DNA from: CATOSP01 sp965216155
GTDB lineage: Bacteria > Chloroflexota > Dehalococcoidia > Lucifugimonadales > UBA3495
Length of the DNA stretch: 64,000 nt
Direction: 5' to 3'
NCBI GenBank assembly: GCA_965216155.1
Contig: CBDCFD010000006.1
Location: 1,302,001-1,366,000, forward strand
Numbering within the stretch: the stretch's first letter is position 1; every line of letters starts with the position of its first letter. This document shows, piece by piece, positions 8,651 through 17,868 of the stretch. The translations under genes were made by a program, and so were the position numbers. A model generated the notes under the pieces. That model made no database searches, had not been told where the DNA came from, and was given only the letters and a program-made list of their open reading frames with translations.

Positions 8651-9991
8651 GGTGGACTGTATTTCTCCGTCCTTGATTGTCCAGATTTCGATGGTGCCGA
8701 ACACGTCGCCGTTTTCGTCGAACTCGATGTCCCCGCCGGCGCCATTATAGTTGATGTCCTTGCCCTCGGCGATAAGGGCGAGCGCCTTGGCTATTTCATC
8801 CCGGCCGGGGCCGACGACCTCGCCGGGAGCGTTGGCCACGTCGCGGAGAGCGTCCCGGATGGCGGTGGAATCGGTGGTGCTGCCGGCTTTGGCGGCGGCC
8901 AATGCAACCAGGACCGTTGCGTCATAATGCTCGGCCATGAACGGATGGGACGGTGGGAAGCCGAAAGACTCCGTATAAGAGGTCAGAAAAGCGTCTTTCG
9001 CCGGCGACCCGGGGCTGCCTTGCACGGTCCCCATCGAGCCGTCAAGCGCGTCCCACGCGTCGATGCCCTCAATCCACTCTGCCCCCTTGGTGCCGTCGGC
9101 GAAGAGGAACTCATCGGCGTAACCGCCTTCCAACGCCTCGCGCACGTATACGGATGCCTGGCCGGTGTAGCTCAAGACCGCCAGCGCGTCGGGGTCTCCA
9201 TCGGTGGCCTTGTCTAACTCTGAGGCGTAGGTTGGCTGCACGTCCTCATGGGGGACCTTGGCCGTCACCGTTCCGCCTAGGGCCGTAAAACTCTCCTCGA
9301 ACTGGTTGGCCAAGCCTTCGCCGTAGGCGTTGTTGATGTACATTATGCCGACGGTGTCGTATCCTAGTTCCTGGGCGAGGCGGGCCAGGATAACGCCCTG
9401 AGAAGCGTCGGACGGCGTGGTGCGGAAGAGAAAATCGCCGTCTTCCAGCACCGAGATACTGGGCGCGGTTGACGCGCCGGAAATCATAAGCGTGTTCTTG
9501 GGCACCGTAACCGACTGGGCCACGGCGACGGTAACGCCGCTGGAGAGCGCCCCGACGATAGCGGCAACGTTTTGGACGTCAACGAGCGCCCTGGCCGCAT
9601 CGACGCCCTGCACAGGGTTCACAGCAGTGTCGCGGCTGATGATGACCATTGAAGCGCCCTGGACCCCGCCGGCGCGGTTTACGTGGTCGGCGGCAAGCTC
9701 GATGGAGTTGCGGAGGGGGGGGCCGAATTCGGAGAGCGAGCCGGTAAAGGTGTTCAGGTTGCCGACAATCAGCGGGGCGAGTTGCTGCATCGGAACCTCT
9801 CTAACGACTTCCTTGGTGACGACCGTCTCAAAAGGGACCTCGACGGTCTGAATCACTTGTTGAGTGACGATTTTCTCGACTTCCACCTCTTTGATAGTTG
9901 TCTCAGCGGGGGTTGTGCAGGCTATCGTGGCCAGAGCCAGAAGGACAACCACCAACACCGCCAAAATACCAGACCTGGATACTTTTACCAT
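8630..9991 (-). CDS. HAAT-family substrate-binding lipoprotein
   Basis: Periplasmic-binding-fold type 1 receptor for the Liv-like importer. It has a lipoprotein signal with lipobox ATIAC near residue 25, then a charged stalk of alternating Val/Glu/Lys/Thr repeats (EVEVEKIV to EVVREVP, residues 35-68), then a Leu/Ile/Val-binding-type domain (LIVGNLNTFTGSL, GVQGASMVIISRDT, PSDASQG, YNGAGGDIEFDENGD). The stalk is typical of Chloroflexota binding proteins. GGGAGG lies 5 nt before the start. It is convergent with the permease genes, so it has its own promoter and can be expressed in excess. Ligand cannot be told from sequence. Confidence 0.88.
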   Translation of the reverse strand: MVKVSRSGILAVLVVVLLALATIACTTPAETTIKEVEVEKIVTQQVIQTVEVPFETVVTKEVVREVPMQQLAPLIVGNLNTFTGSLSEFGPPLRNSIELAADHVNRAGGVQGASMVIISRDTAVNPVQGVDAARALVDVQNVAAIVGALSSGVTVAVAQSVTVPKNTLMISGASTAPSISVLEDGDFLFRTTPSDASQGVILARLAQELGYDTVGIMYINNAYGEGLANQFEESFTALGGTVTAKVPHEDVQPTYASELDKATDGDPDALAVLSYTGQASVYVREALEGGYADEFLFADGTKGAEWIEGIDAWDALDGSMGTVQGSPGSPAKDAFLTSYTESFGFPPSHPFMAEHYDATVLVALAAAKAGSTTDSTAIRDALRDVANAPGEVVGPGRDEIAKALALIAEGKDINYNGAGGDIEFDENGDVFGTIEIWTIKDGEIQSTGRWETP

Positions 9992-10497
9992 GAATCCCTC
10001 CCATACTACATGGCCGGTTTAGTCTCCCAAACGGCCACAATAAAGCGACATTTATTATACATGGAAAGACGCTGAGGATAACGAAATCACATCGGAAAGC
10101 AGGGCTTTCCGATAATGACCGCAACCGGCTCCATAGTCGTTCCAGCTTTCGCTGGAACCCGGAAATGCTCAGGTATCTAAACGTGATTCTAAGGTAGGGG
10201 TCCTGGATTCCGGCTCAAAGTCGGCCCCTGCCTGGATACAGGGGCCGGAATGACGGATGGGGTAGTAGCGGCGCATAAGCGTCCTTGATCCACATAATCG
10301 AATGACCCTGGTGGGAAAGGCAGCAGAAGCCGCCATTGGTCCCTTTTACCAGAGGGAGCAGATTAGGCCCGTCCTGAGCTTGCTGTAGGGGTGAGGGAGA
10401 AACCCACGAGTAAACCGATGTATAGATGCGGAGGCCCGCCTTCACCCTGACCTTCTCCCAAAAGAAGACGTCATGACACGTTTTTCCCTGGGACCAA
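9992..10497. other. Gene-free stretch with hairpin repeats
   Basis: Holds a perfect 10-bp stem (10091-10100 with 10104-10113), a TTCCAGC/GCTGGAA hairpin (10140-10157) and a REP-like unit (about 10211-10253) whose inner stem GGCCCCTG/CAGGGGCC is perfect. No gene seen. The promoter of the binding-protein gene should be near 10000-10080. Confidence 0.5.
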
Positions 10498-10534
10498 GAA
10501 GGCCGGATGCTGAGCGCTTGAGCATCCGGCCTTC
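10498..10534 (-). terminator. Perfect 14-bp hairpin after the monooxygenase gene
   Basis: 10498-10511 pairs with 10521-10534 around a 9-nt loop, 47 nt beyond the monooxygenase stop. The following U-tract is weak. Confidence 0.65.
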
Positions 10535-10580
10535 GCTCCAGTCCTTTACATGCTCACTCGACGGGAGCCTGGTATAACCC

Positions 10581-12215
10581 CTACAGCAAACTAAACCCTT
10601 CGTAACCGTTGGCGGCCACTTCGACGCGCTTGGCCCGCATGGCAGGGGCGGTGTCCGGGCTGGTAAGCAGGGCTCGGGCCTTGCCGGGGATATTCGCCCC
10701 CACGAACCAGGAGTCCGCCTTGGAACGGAGGATGTTTGCTCCGTCCTCGTTCACGTGCCGGACCCATGCGTCCTCGGCGTCGAGGGTCGGTTCAATGGTC
10801 GCGAACTCGTTGTCGCGAACATAGCGTATGCACTCGCTGACCCAGTCCACCAACGGCTCGGCGGCTCTGACGAAATTGCCGACCGAGGCGGCGTTGACTG
10901 TGAACAGATTCGGGAACCCCTTGCTCTGGATTCCCATGTAGGTGCGCGGGCCCTGGGCGAATTTGTCCTGCAGGGTTTTTCCACCCTCGCCCCGAATTTC
11001 GATCCGGTTCAGGGAGCCGGTTACCGCGTCATAGCCCGTGGCGAATATGATTACGTCCAGCTCGTACTCGGCGTCGGCTGTCTGCAGGCCCGTGGGCGTG
11101 ATGCGCTGTATGGGAGCCTTGCGTACGTCAACCAGCAGTACATTGTCCCGGTTATAAACCTCATAGTAACCGCTCTCGCAGGGCAACCGTTTGGAGCCGA
11201 ACATGTGGTCCTTGGGCACCAGCATTTCCGCGACCTCAGGGTCGTGGACGCGCTCCCTTATCTTATTGCGGACGAACTCGGCGTAGTCCTCGTTAGCCTC
11301 GCCGGGAAGCATCACGTCGTGGAAGTTGGACAGCCACTTCTTGAAGCCTGGCTCCTGCCATAGCTGCTCGTACTGTTCCATCCGCTCTTCGTCGGAGACT
11401 TCCAGGGCGGAGCGGGGGTCAAACTGGTGCATGAAGGAACCCGGAGTCTCCATGCACTTCCGGAAAATTTCGTCGTAGTTCTCCCTGATCTCGCGTTGCT
11501 CCTCGTCGTCGATTACCCGGTTGCGGAGCGGCGCGCAATAGTTGGCTGTCCTCTGGAAGACGGTAAGGTGGCCGACTTCCCTTGCGATCTCAGTGATAAG
11601 CTGGACGCCGGTGGCCCCGGTGCCAACAACGCCGACTCGTTTGCCCGCCAGGTCCATCCCTTCTTTGGGCCACCTGCCGGTGTGGCACCATGTTCCCTGG
11701 TATGTCTCCAGCCCTTCGAAATCGGGCACATAATGGGCGGACAGAAGACCGACGGCGGTAATTAGAAACTGGCCCCGGGCACGCCTGCCGTCAGCCGTTT
11801 CGATCTCCCAGACGTGTTGGGACTCGTTGTAGGCCGCCCTTGTGACATGGGCGTTCAACTGAATGTAGGGGCGCAAGTCGAACTTGTCAGCTACGTAGTT
11901 GAGGTAGCGTTCGTTCTCGGGTTGGCCGGAGTAGAGCTCCTTCCACTCCCACTCCTGCAATAGCTCTTTTGAGAAAGAGTATCCGTAGGTGTAGCTTTCG
12001 GAATCGAAGCGCGCGCCGGGGTAACGGTTCCAATACCATGTTCCGCCCACGCCGCTGCCGCCCTCGAAGGACTGCACCGAAAACCCCAACTCCCGGAGCC
12101 GGTACAAAGCATACAGTCCGGTAACCCCCGCACCAATAATGAGGACATCATACCTTCCCAAATCCCCACCCTGACCCGCATCGCCCGTGGACGTTTGCTG
12201 TTGAGTATTTGTCAT
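10581..12215 (-). CDS. FAD-dependent Baeyer-Villiger-type monooxygenase
   Basis: 544 residues, usual length for cyclohexanone/cyclododecanone-type enzymes that insert oxygen next to a ketone using FAD and NADPH. FAD motif GAGVTG at residues 28-33, the RYPGARFDSES segment near 64, the family fingerprint YQGTWCHTGRWP at 172-183 (Tyr in the first Phe position) and NADPH motif GTGATG at 198-203 are all present. GAGGAG precedes the start. It is transcribed alone; the 3' side has a strong hairpin. Likely used in catabolism of recalcitrant cyclic or ketone substrates, a trait common in SAR202-type genomes; substrate unknown. Confidence 0.92.
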   Translation of the reverse strand: MTNTQQQTSTGDAGQGGDLGRYDVLIIGAGVTGLYALYRLRELGFSVQSFEGGSGVGGTWYWNRYPGARFDSESYTYGYSFSKELLQEWEWKELYSGQPENERYLNYVADKFDLRPYIQLNAHVTRAAYNESQHVWEIETADGRRARGQFLITAVGLLSAHYVPDFEGLETYQGTWCHTGRWPKEGMDLAGKRVGVVGTGATGVQLITEIAREVGHLTVFQRTANYCAPLRNRVIDDEEQREIRENYDEIFRKCMETPGSFMHQFDPRSALEVSDEERMEQYEQLWQEPGFKKWLSNFHDVMLPGEANEDYAEFVRNKIRERVHDPEVAEMLVPKDHMFGSKRLPCESGYYEVYNRDNVLLVDVRKAPIQRITPTGLQTADAEYELDVIIFATGYDAVTGSLNRIEIRGEGGKTLQDKFAQGPRTYMGIQSKGFPNLFTVNAASVGNFVRAAEPLVDWVSECIRYVRDNEFATIEPTLDAEDAWVRHVNEDGANILRSKADSWFVGANIPGKARALLTSPDTAPAMRAKRVEVAANGYEGFSLL

Positions 12216-13075
12216 ATCGTTCTCCTCAAGGGCGTAGTAAGAACTCCAGCACTAGCAATGGGACCGGATCCCCTAGATTGGCTCTATTCTAGCGGTATTT
12301 GTCAGTGTTGGCACGTCACCGCCATTTAGATGTCAAGCAACACCACCCAATCCTGTCCGCGCGTCGCCAGTCTCCTTACAATAAGTGACCGCGATCTTCC
12401 GGCCACGTACAAACCTGAACGCACATCCCCATTGAGTTCTCTCTGTTGTAACAAAGCCGCTATTCTAGAGTCTACTCTTGACTCTTTCCGGCAATCACAG
12501 CAGTACTTTGACGTATTCAAGGTACACAATCCTCAGATTCATCCTGATCGCATCATCCAGCCAAATGCCAAAACTTGACCGCCTCGGACTGCGCTGCTAG
12601 ACTCAGCCAGGCGCCGAGGGGTTAGACGTGGGGGGATGTCGCGCATCAATCGCGCCTAATTGACCGGACGTGAATCATGCAACCATATTATACTAATCCC
12701 CAGACGGGGCGTTCATATCTAAAGGTGGCTACGATAACGAGCCGCCAACGGTATTGTCTCCCCTGCGAGCCTTAGCTTCTCACACCAACCTATCGGGGGT
12801 CTACTTACCCCCTCTCCTTGAGCCCTCCAGCCCTGGTCTTGCCACCGAGCTATTTCGCTCCGCAATCTGGCAGTATTAGTACCCTTTCGCCATAACTCGC
12901 CGCTAGACCAGCAACAGAGTCGGCGCGTCTAGGTCCAGACGATGTACCTACGCTCAACTGGTTTGGACTCGCACGCATCGAGGAACGGTAAGAACGCCCC
13001 ACGAGCTCTTCTCGAACATGCAGCCCTACTTACGTGCGCGACACGCCAGGGCGAAAGAATTTCAGGAGGTACCAA
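12216..13075. other. 860-bp gene-free region holding leader element copy 3
   Basis: Overlapping short frames on both strands near 12330-12580 have no domain, no good ribosome site and poor composition, so I do not call them. The right part contains the divergent copy of the dispersed leader element (12664-12826) and further inverted repeats, consistent with a long structured 5' leader for the panD operon. Confidence 0.5.
12664..12826 (+). repeat. Dispersed leader element, divergent copy 3
   Basis: The reverse complement aligns by eye with copies 1 and 2 over about 150 nt: AGG-CTCA-GGAGAG, a GC hairpin, AGGTTGG, GAGAAGCTAAGG, GCAGGGGA, a G/C stem region, then GGGG-TTA and a segment ending CACGTCC. 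The hairpin changes sequence but keeps pairing (GGGGG/CCCCC here, GGGG/CCCC in copy 2), which hints at RNA structure. As with the other copies, it lies upstream of a gene in the same relative orientation, here the panD operon. Confidence 0.5.
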
Positions 13076-13447
13076 ATGCGTGAGGTATTGAGGTCTAAGA
13101 TCCATAGAGCATGGGTTACCGACGCCAACCCGGACTACGTCGGAAGTATCCTCATCGACGAGGACTTAATGGACAAGGTGGACCTGTGGAACTTCGAAAA
13201 AGTCTTGGTCTGCGACATCACCAACGGCAACCGCTTCGAGACCTACGCCATTGCCGGCGAACGAGGCTCGGGCGTCATCGCGATCCAGGGGGCAGCCGCC
13301 AGGCTGAGTTCTCCCGGCAACTGCGTGATTATCATGTCCTTCGACATCACCGACGTGCCAGTGGACCCGCAGATGATATTGGTAGACCAAGATAACCGCT
13401 TCGTGGAATACCTGGAGGGCGCCAAGCATGGTCAGCAAGTTTTCTGA
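13076..13447 (+). CDS. panD: Aspartate 1-decarboxylase (PanD), Gln at the Asn72 position
   Basis: A pyruvoyl enzyme normally converting L-aspartate to beta-alanine. 123 residues, usual size. Family features: Lys8 and His10 in SKIHR, the Gly-Ser self-cleavage site at 23-24 (YVGSILID), Arg53, Thr56 and Tyr57 in NGNRFETYAIA, then ERGSG and GAAAR. The Asn that normally precedes GAAA (Asn72 in E. coli) is Gln71 here. The start at 13076 follows AGGAGGT; an upstream in-frame ATG at 13034 lacks support. Its 3' end overlaps the next methyltransferase by 20 nt, so its product is probably handed to that enzyme rather than only to pantothenate synthesis. Related alpha-decarboxylation substrates are possible. 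Confidence 0.88.
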   Translation: MREVLRSKIHRAWVTDANPDYVGSILIDEDLMDKVDLWNFEKVLVCDITNGNRFETYAIAGERGSGVIAIQGAAARLSSPGNCVIIMSFDITDVPVDPQMILVDQDNRFVEYLEGAKHGQQVF

Positions 13448-14249
13448 GTCGGAGACCGAGTCCTACTACGACGCCGAAGACGTAATCTACCGGTCGGTCT
13501 GGGACGAGGAAGGAAGCGTCCACTGGGCGCTCTTCGACGATAGAACGGGGACGGACTTCCTAAAGGGCTGTGAGAACCTGAACCGTACGATGGTCTCGAA
13601 GGGCCGCATCAGCCAGGACTCCAATGTCCTGGACTTGGGTTGCGGCAACGGGACCACAGCCATCTGGCTGGCCGGACAGACCGGAGGACATGTCACCGGC
13701 ATCGACCTTAGCGGGGTCCGGGTGGACAACGCTCTGGAGAAACGGCAGTCCCTTGACACGGAATTGCAGCAACGGGTGGCCTTCCAAAAGGCTTCCGCAA
13801 CCGAGCTGCCATTTGCCGACGGGACGTTTACCCACGTCTGGAGCCAGGCCGTCATCTACCACGTGCCCGACAAACGCAAGGTAATCAGCGAGGTCTACCG
13901 CGTCCTCGCCGACGGTGGGATCATCGTGTTCGACGACTTGGTCCGGCCAAAGCGGGAGATCACCCCCGAAGCTCAGACCTACGTCTACGACAGGCTGTTG
14001 TTCGATACCGAATTCACCTTCGAGTCCTATCAACAGGCGCTCAAAGACCAGGGATTCGAGGTGATCGAGGCTGTAAACGTTTCCCAGCACCTGAAGCAAA
14101 GCTACCTTTGCCTGTCGGAACGCACGCCCAAGGACGAGACTCTGGAAGATGCCGAGCACTTCCAGTGGTTGACCAAAGCCTATATCGAGACCGCCGCCGC
14201 AGTCGATAAGAACGAGTTGGGCTGGGGTCTCTACGTCTGCCGGAAGTAA
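13428..14249 (+). CDS. SAM-dependent methyltransferase, sarcosine/dimethylglycine-NMT-like
   Basis: Class I Rossmann methyltransferase of 273 residues. Motif I is VLDLGCGNG (67-75), the ribose acidic residue lies in GIDLS (91-95), and the segment HVWSQAVIYH (136-145) recalls the WSQDA-LH motif of glycine-betaine-pathway and phosphoethanolamine N-methyltransferases. An N-terminal YRSVWDEEGSVHWALFD stretch also recalls the YR-WGG-HIG-Y opening of sarcosine/dimethylglycine N-methyltransferase. It overlaps panD by 20 nt and is followed 1 nt later by a second methyltransferase. Inference: N-methylation of beta-alanine or another small amine. A generic UbiE-like role is the alternative. Confidence 0.82.
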   Translation: MVSKFSESETESYYDAEDVIYRSVWDEEGSVHWALFDDRTGTDFLKGCENLNRTMVSKGRISQDSNVLDLGCGNGTTAIWLAGQTGGHVTGIDLSGVRVDNALEKRQSLDTELQQRVAFQKASATELPFADGTFTHVWSQAVIYHVPDKRKVISEVYRVLADGGIIVFDDLVRPKREITPEAQTYVYDRLLFDTEFTFESYQQALKDQGFEVIEAVNVSQHLKQSYLCLSERTPKDETLEDAEHFQWLTKAYIETAAAVDKNELGWGLYVCRK

Positions 14250-14250
14250 C

Positions 14251-14883
14251 ATGCAAGATAGCCACAACCGGGTCCAGTGGGTCTATTCCTCAACCAACAA
14301 CCAGGAGTTGGAGGAGCGGTACGACCAGTGGGCCGCCGAATACGACAAAGACCTGGCCGAAGAATTCGAGTGGAACGCCCCTCAGACCGCGGTGGATCTA
14401 TTCGTGAAGCACGTTCCTGCCGGAGCGAAGATTCTCGACGCGGGCGCGGGTACCGGCCTGGTGGGGGAGTGCCTGGCCGCCTTGGGCTTCCAGGACCTCT
14501 ATGCCATGGACCTGTCCCTTGGGATGTTGGAAGAGGCCAGTGGCAAAGACCTGTACGGTGATTTCCAGCAGATGACCCTTGGCGAACCGTTGGGTTACGA
14601 AACGGACTCCTTCGACGCCGTGATCAGCGTGGGAGTGTTCACCACCGGGCACGCGCCGGCTCACGCTTTCGACGAGTTGGCGCGGATCACCAGACCTGGC
14701 GGGTTCATAGCGTTTAGCCTGCGCGTGGACCTCTACGAGGAAGGTGGTTTCAAGGAACACCAGGCGGGCATGGAGGACGCCGGCAAGTGGAAACTGGCCG
14801 AGGTCTCCGAACCCTACTATCCCCTCCCCAAGGGCGAACCCGACGTCATCCACCGCATTTGGTGTTACCAGGTCACCGCTTAG
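14251..14883 (+). CDS. SAM-dependent methyltransferase, METTL27-like
   Basis: 210 residues, class I fold. Begins with an RYDQWAAEYDKDL helix typical of small UbiE/METTL27-like enzymes; motif I is ILDAGAGTGLVG (61-72), followed by LYAMDLS and an ARITRPGGFIAFS post-motif. It starts 1 nt after the previous methyltransferase stop and precedes a UUCG hairpin terminator, so it is the last gene of the panD operon. Two methyltransferases of different subfamilies after a decarboxylase would fit a division of labour between first and later methyl transfers, as known for glycine to betaine. Substrate unproven. Confidence 0.8.
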   Translation: MQDSHNRVQWVYSSTNNQELEERYDQWAAEYDKDLAEEFEWNAPQTAVDLFVKHVPAGAKILDAGAGTGLVGECLAALGFQDLYAMDLSLGMLEEASGKDLYGDFQQMTLGEPLGYETDSFDAVISVGVFTTGHAPAHAFDELARITRPGGFIAFSLRVDLYEEGGFKEHQAGMEDAGKWKLAEVSEPYYPLPKGEPDVIHRIWCYQVTA

Positions 14884-14921
14884 ACCCAACCCAAACAGCC
14901 AGACCCGGGACTACTAGCAGG

Positions 14922-14939
14922 GGCGGTCTTCGGGCCGCC
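14922..14939 (+). terminator. UUCG-loop hairpin ending the panD operon
   Basis: GGCGGTC pairs with GGCCGCC (one G-U pair) around a TTCG tetraloop, followed by TATTTG. It lies 39 nt after the last methyltransferase stop. Confidence 0.65.
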
Positions 14940-15141
14940 TATTTGCTATTTGCGGGCTTTCCAGCCATTATGGGCGCGGCACGTTCGCAGTTGCATTGGC
15001 AAGCGCGTTGCAGCCTGTGACGCTGCAGCAACCTTCCCCCCAACCTCAGCAACGTCTCGGAGTAGCCTATGACTCCCTCGGCGTCACTACCAGCACCATC
15101 ACGGCCCCTCATGTAACCGCTGAAGACCTTGTGGTTTTCGC

Positions 15142-16020
15142 TCAGTCCTGCCCGTACCAGTCCGGATGGACTGCCTGAATCCCCAGCTGGGGCCATGCGG
15201 CGGGCGCACTGCACCGCTCCAACCGCTCATCCAATGGCAGCGCGTCGTCCCAGTGGTAGGCGATGATACGGCGCCCGTTCCAGTGACTGGCGGCGTCGGA
15301 GGCAATCCAGACCACCGGTGCCTGCATCACTTCAGGTTGGATCAGGGTGTTGGCGCTGGTCCCTTCCGGCGGCAACACCATATTGGTTGCGGTCGCCCCT
15401 CCCGGTGTAAGTACGTTGGCAGTGACTCCCGTACCCTCCAGGTCCTGGGCCATGATGGCCACCAATGCCTCGTGCCCGGCCTTAGACGGCCCGTAAGGCG
15501 CGCCACCCTTGCGCCACATGGTATCCATGCTCGTGGTGACGCCGATAATGCGGCCGAATCCTTGCCGCACCATGTGACCGGCAACAGCATGGGACATAAT
15601 AAACGGCCCGCTTAGGTTCACGGCGATGATCCGCAGCCAGCCGGAGGGATCGATTTCCCAAAAATCGGTCTGCCGCCCGGACTCTCCCGGGGAGGTAAAT
15701 CCTCCCGAGCGAAGATTGATCCCGGCGTTGTTGACGAGGATGTGAAGTCCGCCCATCTCCCTGACGGTGCGGTCCACCGCCTGGTCCGCCGATTCCGGGT
15801 CGGTAACGTCGGCTATTATTGGCAATACCGAGTCGTCACCTCCTATTTCCCGCAGGTCGTTGGCCGTTTGTTCCAGCCAATCTTCGTTGACGTCCAGCAT
15901 GGCGACGCGGGCGCCCGCCCGCACCAGACCGGTGGTGATGGAACGTCCCATGCCTATGGGACTGGCCGCTCCGGTGACGATGGCGACCTTTCCCTGCAAA
16001 ACTCCCGACGGTGTGGTCAT
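15142..16020 (-). CDS. SDR-family oxidoreductase
   Basis: Classical short-chain dehydrogenase of 292 residues. Cofactor motif TGAASPIGMG near residue 16, NNAG near 93, catalytic YGPSK with upstream Ser in GVTTS. It is longer than FabG-type enzymes because of a C-terminal extension after the RRIIAYHWDD segment, where the usual short end is replaced by about 30 extra residues. It is convergent with the panD operon. Substrate unknown; such enzymes in this kind of genome are typically paired with flavin monooxygenases in organic-matter oxidation. Confidence 0.85.
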   Translation of the reverse strand: MTTPSGVLQGKVAIVTGAASPIGMGRSITTGLVRAGARVAMLDVNEDWLEQTANDLREIGGDDSVLPIIADVTDPESADQAVDRTVREMGGLHILVNNAGINLRSGGFTSPGESGRQTDFWEIDPSGWLRIIAVNLSGPFIMSHAVAGHMVRQGFGRIIGVTTSMDTMWRKGGAPYGPSKAGHEALVAIMAQDLEGTGVTANVLTPGGATATNMVLPPEGTSANTLIQPEVMQAPVVWIASDAASHWNGRRIIAYHWDDALPLDERLERCSAPAAWPQLGIQAVHPDWYGQD

Positions 16021-16070
16021 CGACCTGCCCCCAATTTGCCTTAAGCTCGGATCACCGGGAGCCGTATCCC

Positions 16071-16520
16071 GGTATTATCCACGGCATTTCCATTGTAACC
16101 CATGCCAACGCCGAGGAATTGTTGATAAAAGCATGGACGACCGACAACCTGGACCAGATATGGGTCTGGCGGGAGATGCACCTAGCTGAGACAGACGAGC
16201 AAGCGTTGAACGAGTTCCTTCCCACCCAGTACGAAGCGTTCAGCCGGATGGAAGACTACCGTACCCGGTGGAACCCCGCCGAATTCCCAATGGACCGCCA
16301 GACCCCGCCTATGGGTCCCGAGGGCTACGGCGCGGCCCCGGACCCGGATGCTCCGGAAAACGTGATTGGGAGCCCCGGTCGAGTGGTGAAGCAACTGGCC
16401 CGGATGCGCGACGCCGGCATCCGCTACCTGATGCTCACCAACCGGGGATTCATGTCTTCGGATATGACCGCGGCGTCCCTCAGGCTCTTCAGCGAAAGGG
16501 TGATGCCCCTGTTCCGCTAA
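16071..16520 (+). pseudogene. 3' remnant of a luciferase-like (LLM) flavin oxidoreductase gene
   Basis: Reads as the C-terminal third of an LLM-class enzyme: IWVWREMHLAETDEQALNEF, then NVIGSPGRVVKQLARMRDAG, YLMLTNRGF and a final ERVMPLFR. The N-terminal TIM-barrel strands are missing; the preceding sequence is the divergent start region of the SDR gene. Probably a decayed duplicate or the relic of a larger deletion. Another LLM gene lies just downstream on the opposite strand. Confidence 0.65.
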
Positions 16521-16560
16521 GCCCGGAAGCGGCGCCGCAACGCTTGGATAGCTCTGGGTC

Positions 16561-17678
16561 CTACTTGAAGTGCGGGATTACCTTGTCCGTCAGTACCCGC
16601 ATGGTGTTCATCACCACGTCTCGCGGGACCGATGAAGTCCAGTTGACCTCGAACATGATCTCGTCGGTGCTGAAGTCGTCGCGGAGCATTTCGATCTTGT
16701 CGACCACTTCCTCCGGCGTCCCGAACAGGTTCACCTCCGCCGTAGCATCGGGGCTGGCTGTGCCCGCGTCGGTGCTCCCGATGGCCACCCTACCGGAGTA
16801 GTAGGCCCTGGCGAGGTCCATCAAGTTCTTGGTGTAGCGCGAGGCCTCCTCTTGTGTGTCGGCCACCAGCGTGGGGATGCGGACCACGGTGGTTGGATCG
16901 CCGGGGTGTCCCGCATCAATCCAGGCCCTCCGGTAGGCCTGGACATCTTCCTTGAGAACGGCCGACCCTCTGGGGTTGTGAGGTGAGCTTCCCGCCCCGA
17001 TGGCAATTCGATAGCCCTTCTCCCCCATAGGCACAAAGCTTTCCTGGCTGTCCACCGGCAACAACATGGGAGGGTAAGGCTGCTGGTAAGGCTTCGGAAT
17101 GGCGAGGTAGGACTCGTAGAACGCAGGATAGTTGTAGTACTTCCCCTCGAACCCGGAGAAATGGTCCTCGCTCCAGAGCTGCTTTATGACTTCCAGGTAC
17201 TCGAAGAACTGCTCCCGGCGCGAGTCGGACCCGCGAGTGCGGCCACCCGCGCCGTAGATGAACCGGCCCTGGCTCACCTGGTCGACGATGGCAATCTGCT
17301 CGGCAGTCTGGAGGGGGTCCTCCAGCAACAAGTTGTCGAACCCGTACCTCTCATGAGGCAACGCTGATGCGGACACTGTCTCATCGGTTTGCCTTATCAC
17401 CGGGCGATGAATGGACGATCCGATTTTGATCCTGCTGGTGCGCTCGGCAAGCACCGCGGCCAACAGGAGGACCTGCGGGTCCATACTGGCCTGCTTCGAG
17501 AAGTGGCCTCCACCGAGCCAGACGTAGTCCCAGCCCATATCCTCGACGGCGTCGATCTCTTCGTAATTCTTGGTATAGGCTTCCTCTTCCAGCAACTTGC
17601 CCCGCGGGACTCGGGGTCCCAGGGGACCTTGCCGTCGGCGTAATAGGCGTTCCAGGTGTTGAACAGTCCGAAGTCCAT
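16561..17678 (-). CDS. LLM-class flavin-dependent oxidoreductase (N-terminal frameshift)
   Basis: Bacterial luciferase-like, F420- or FMN-dependent oxidoreductase of about 372 residues. The true N-terminus MDFGLFNTWNAYYADGKVPW starts at 17678 with GGAGGG upstream; after residue 24 the gene continues in another frame from PRGKLLEEEAY through the conserved GRFIYGAGGRTRGSD segment to VIPHFK. The frame change is at about 17608-17622, inside GTCCCGCGGGGC, so one base has been gained or lost. Everything downstream is well preserved, which makes a recent mutation or a sequence error more likely than long decay. Confidence 0.78.
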
Positions 17679-17868
17679 GTTCGTCCCTCCTTTGGTGTGT
17701 AGCGGTACGATCTTCCGGCAATATCAATGCTAATACCAGTGTCAACGCTAGTCCAATTCGCCGGAAATAAGGGCTGCCGTTCTATTTCCGGTCCGGATGT
17801 TGCTCTGGGGAACCGTTGAGCTGCGGCTCAGGTCTACCTCTTTCAGTCCAATGCAGTTCTGCCCCAAG

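Noticed and set aside
12326..12578. Overlapping short frames on both strands in the region before panD
   Set aside because: No ribosome site, no domain and atypical composition; the region is better explained as leader and promoter DNA.
12751..12800. Leader element copy 3 as a piece of 23S rRNA
   Set aside because: A short GATAGG-TTGG-GTG resemblance to the 23S 3' end does not extend on either side.
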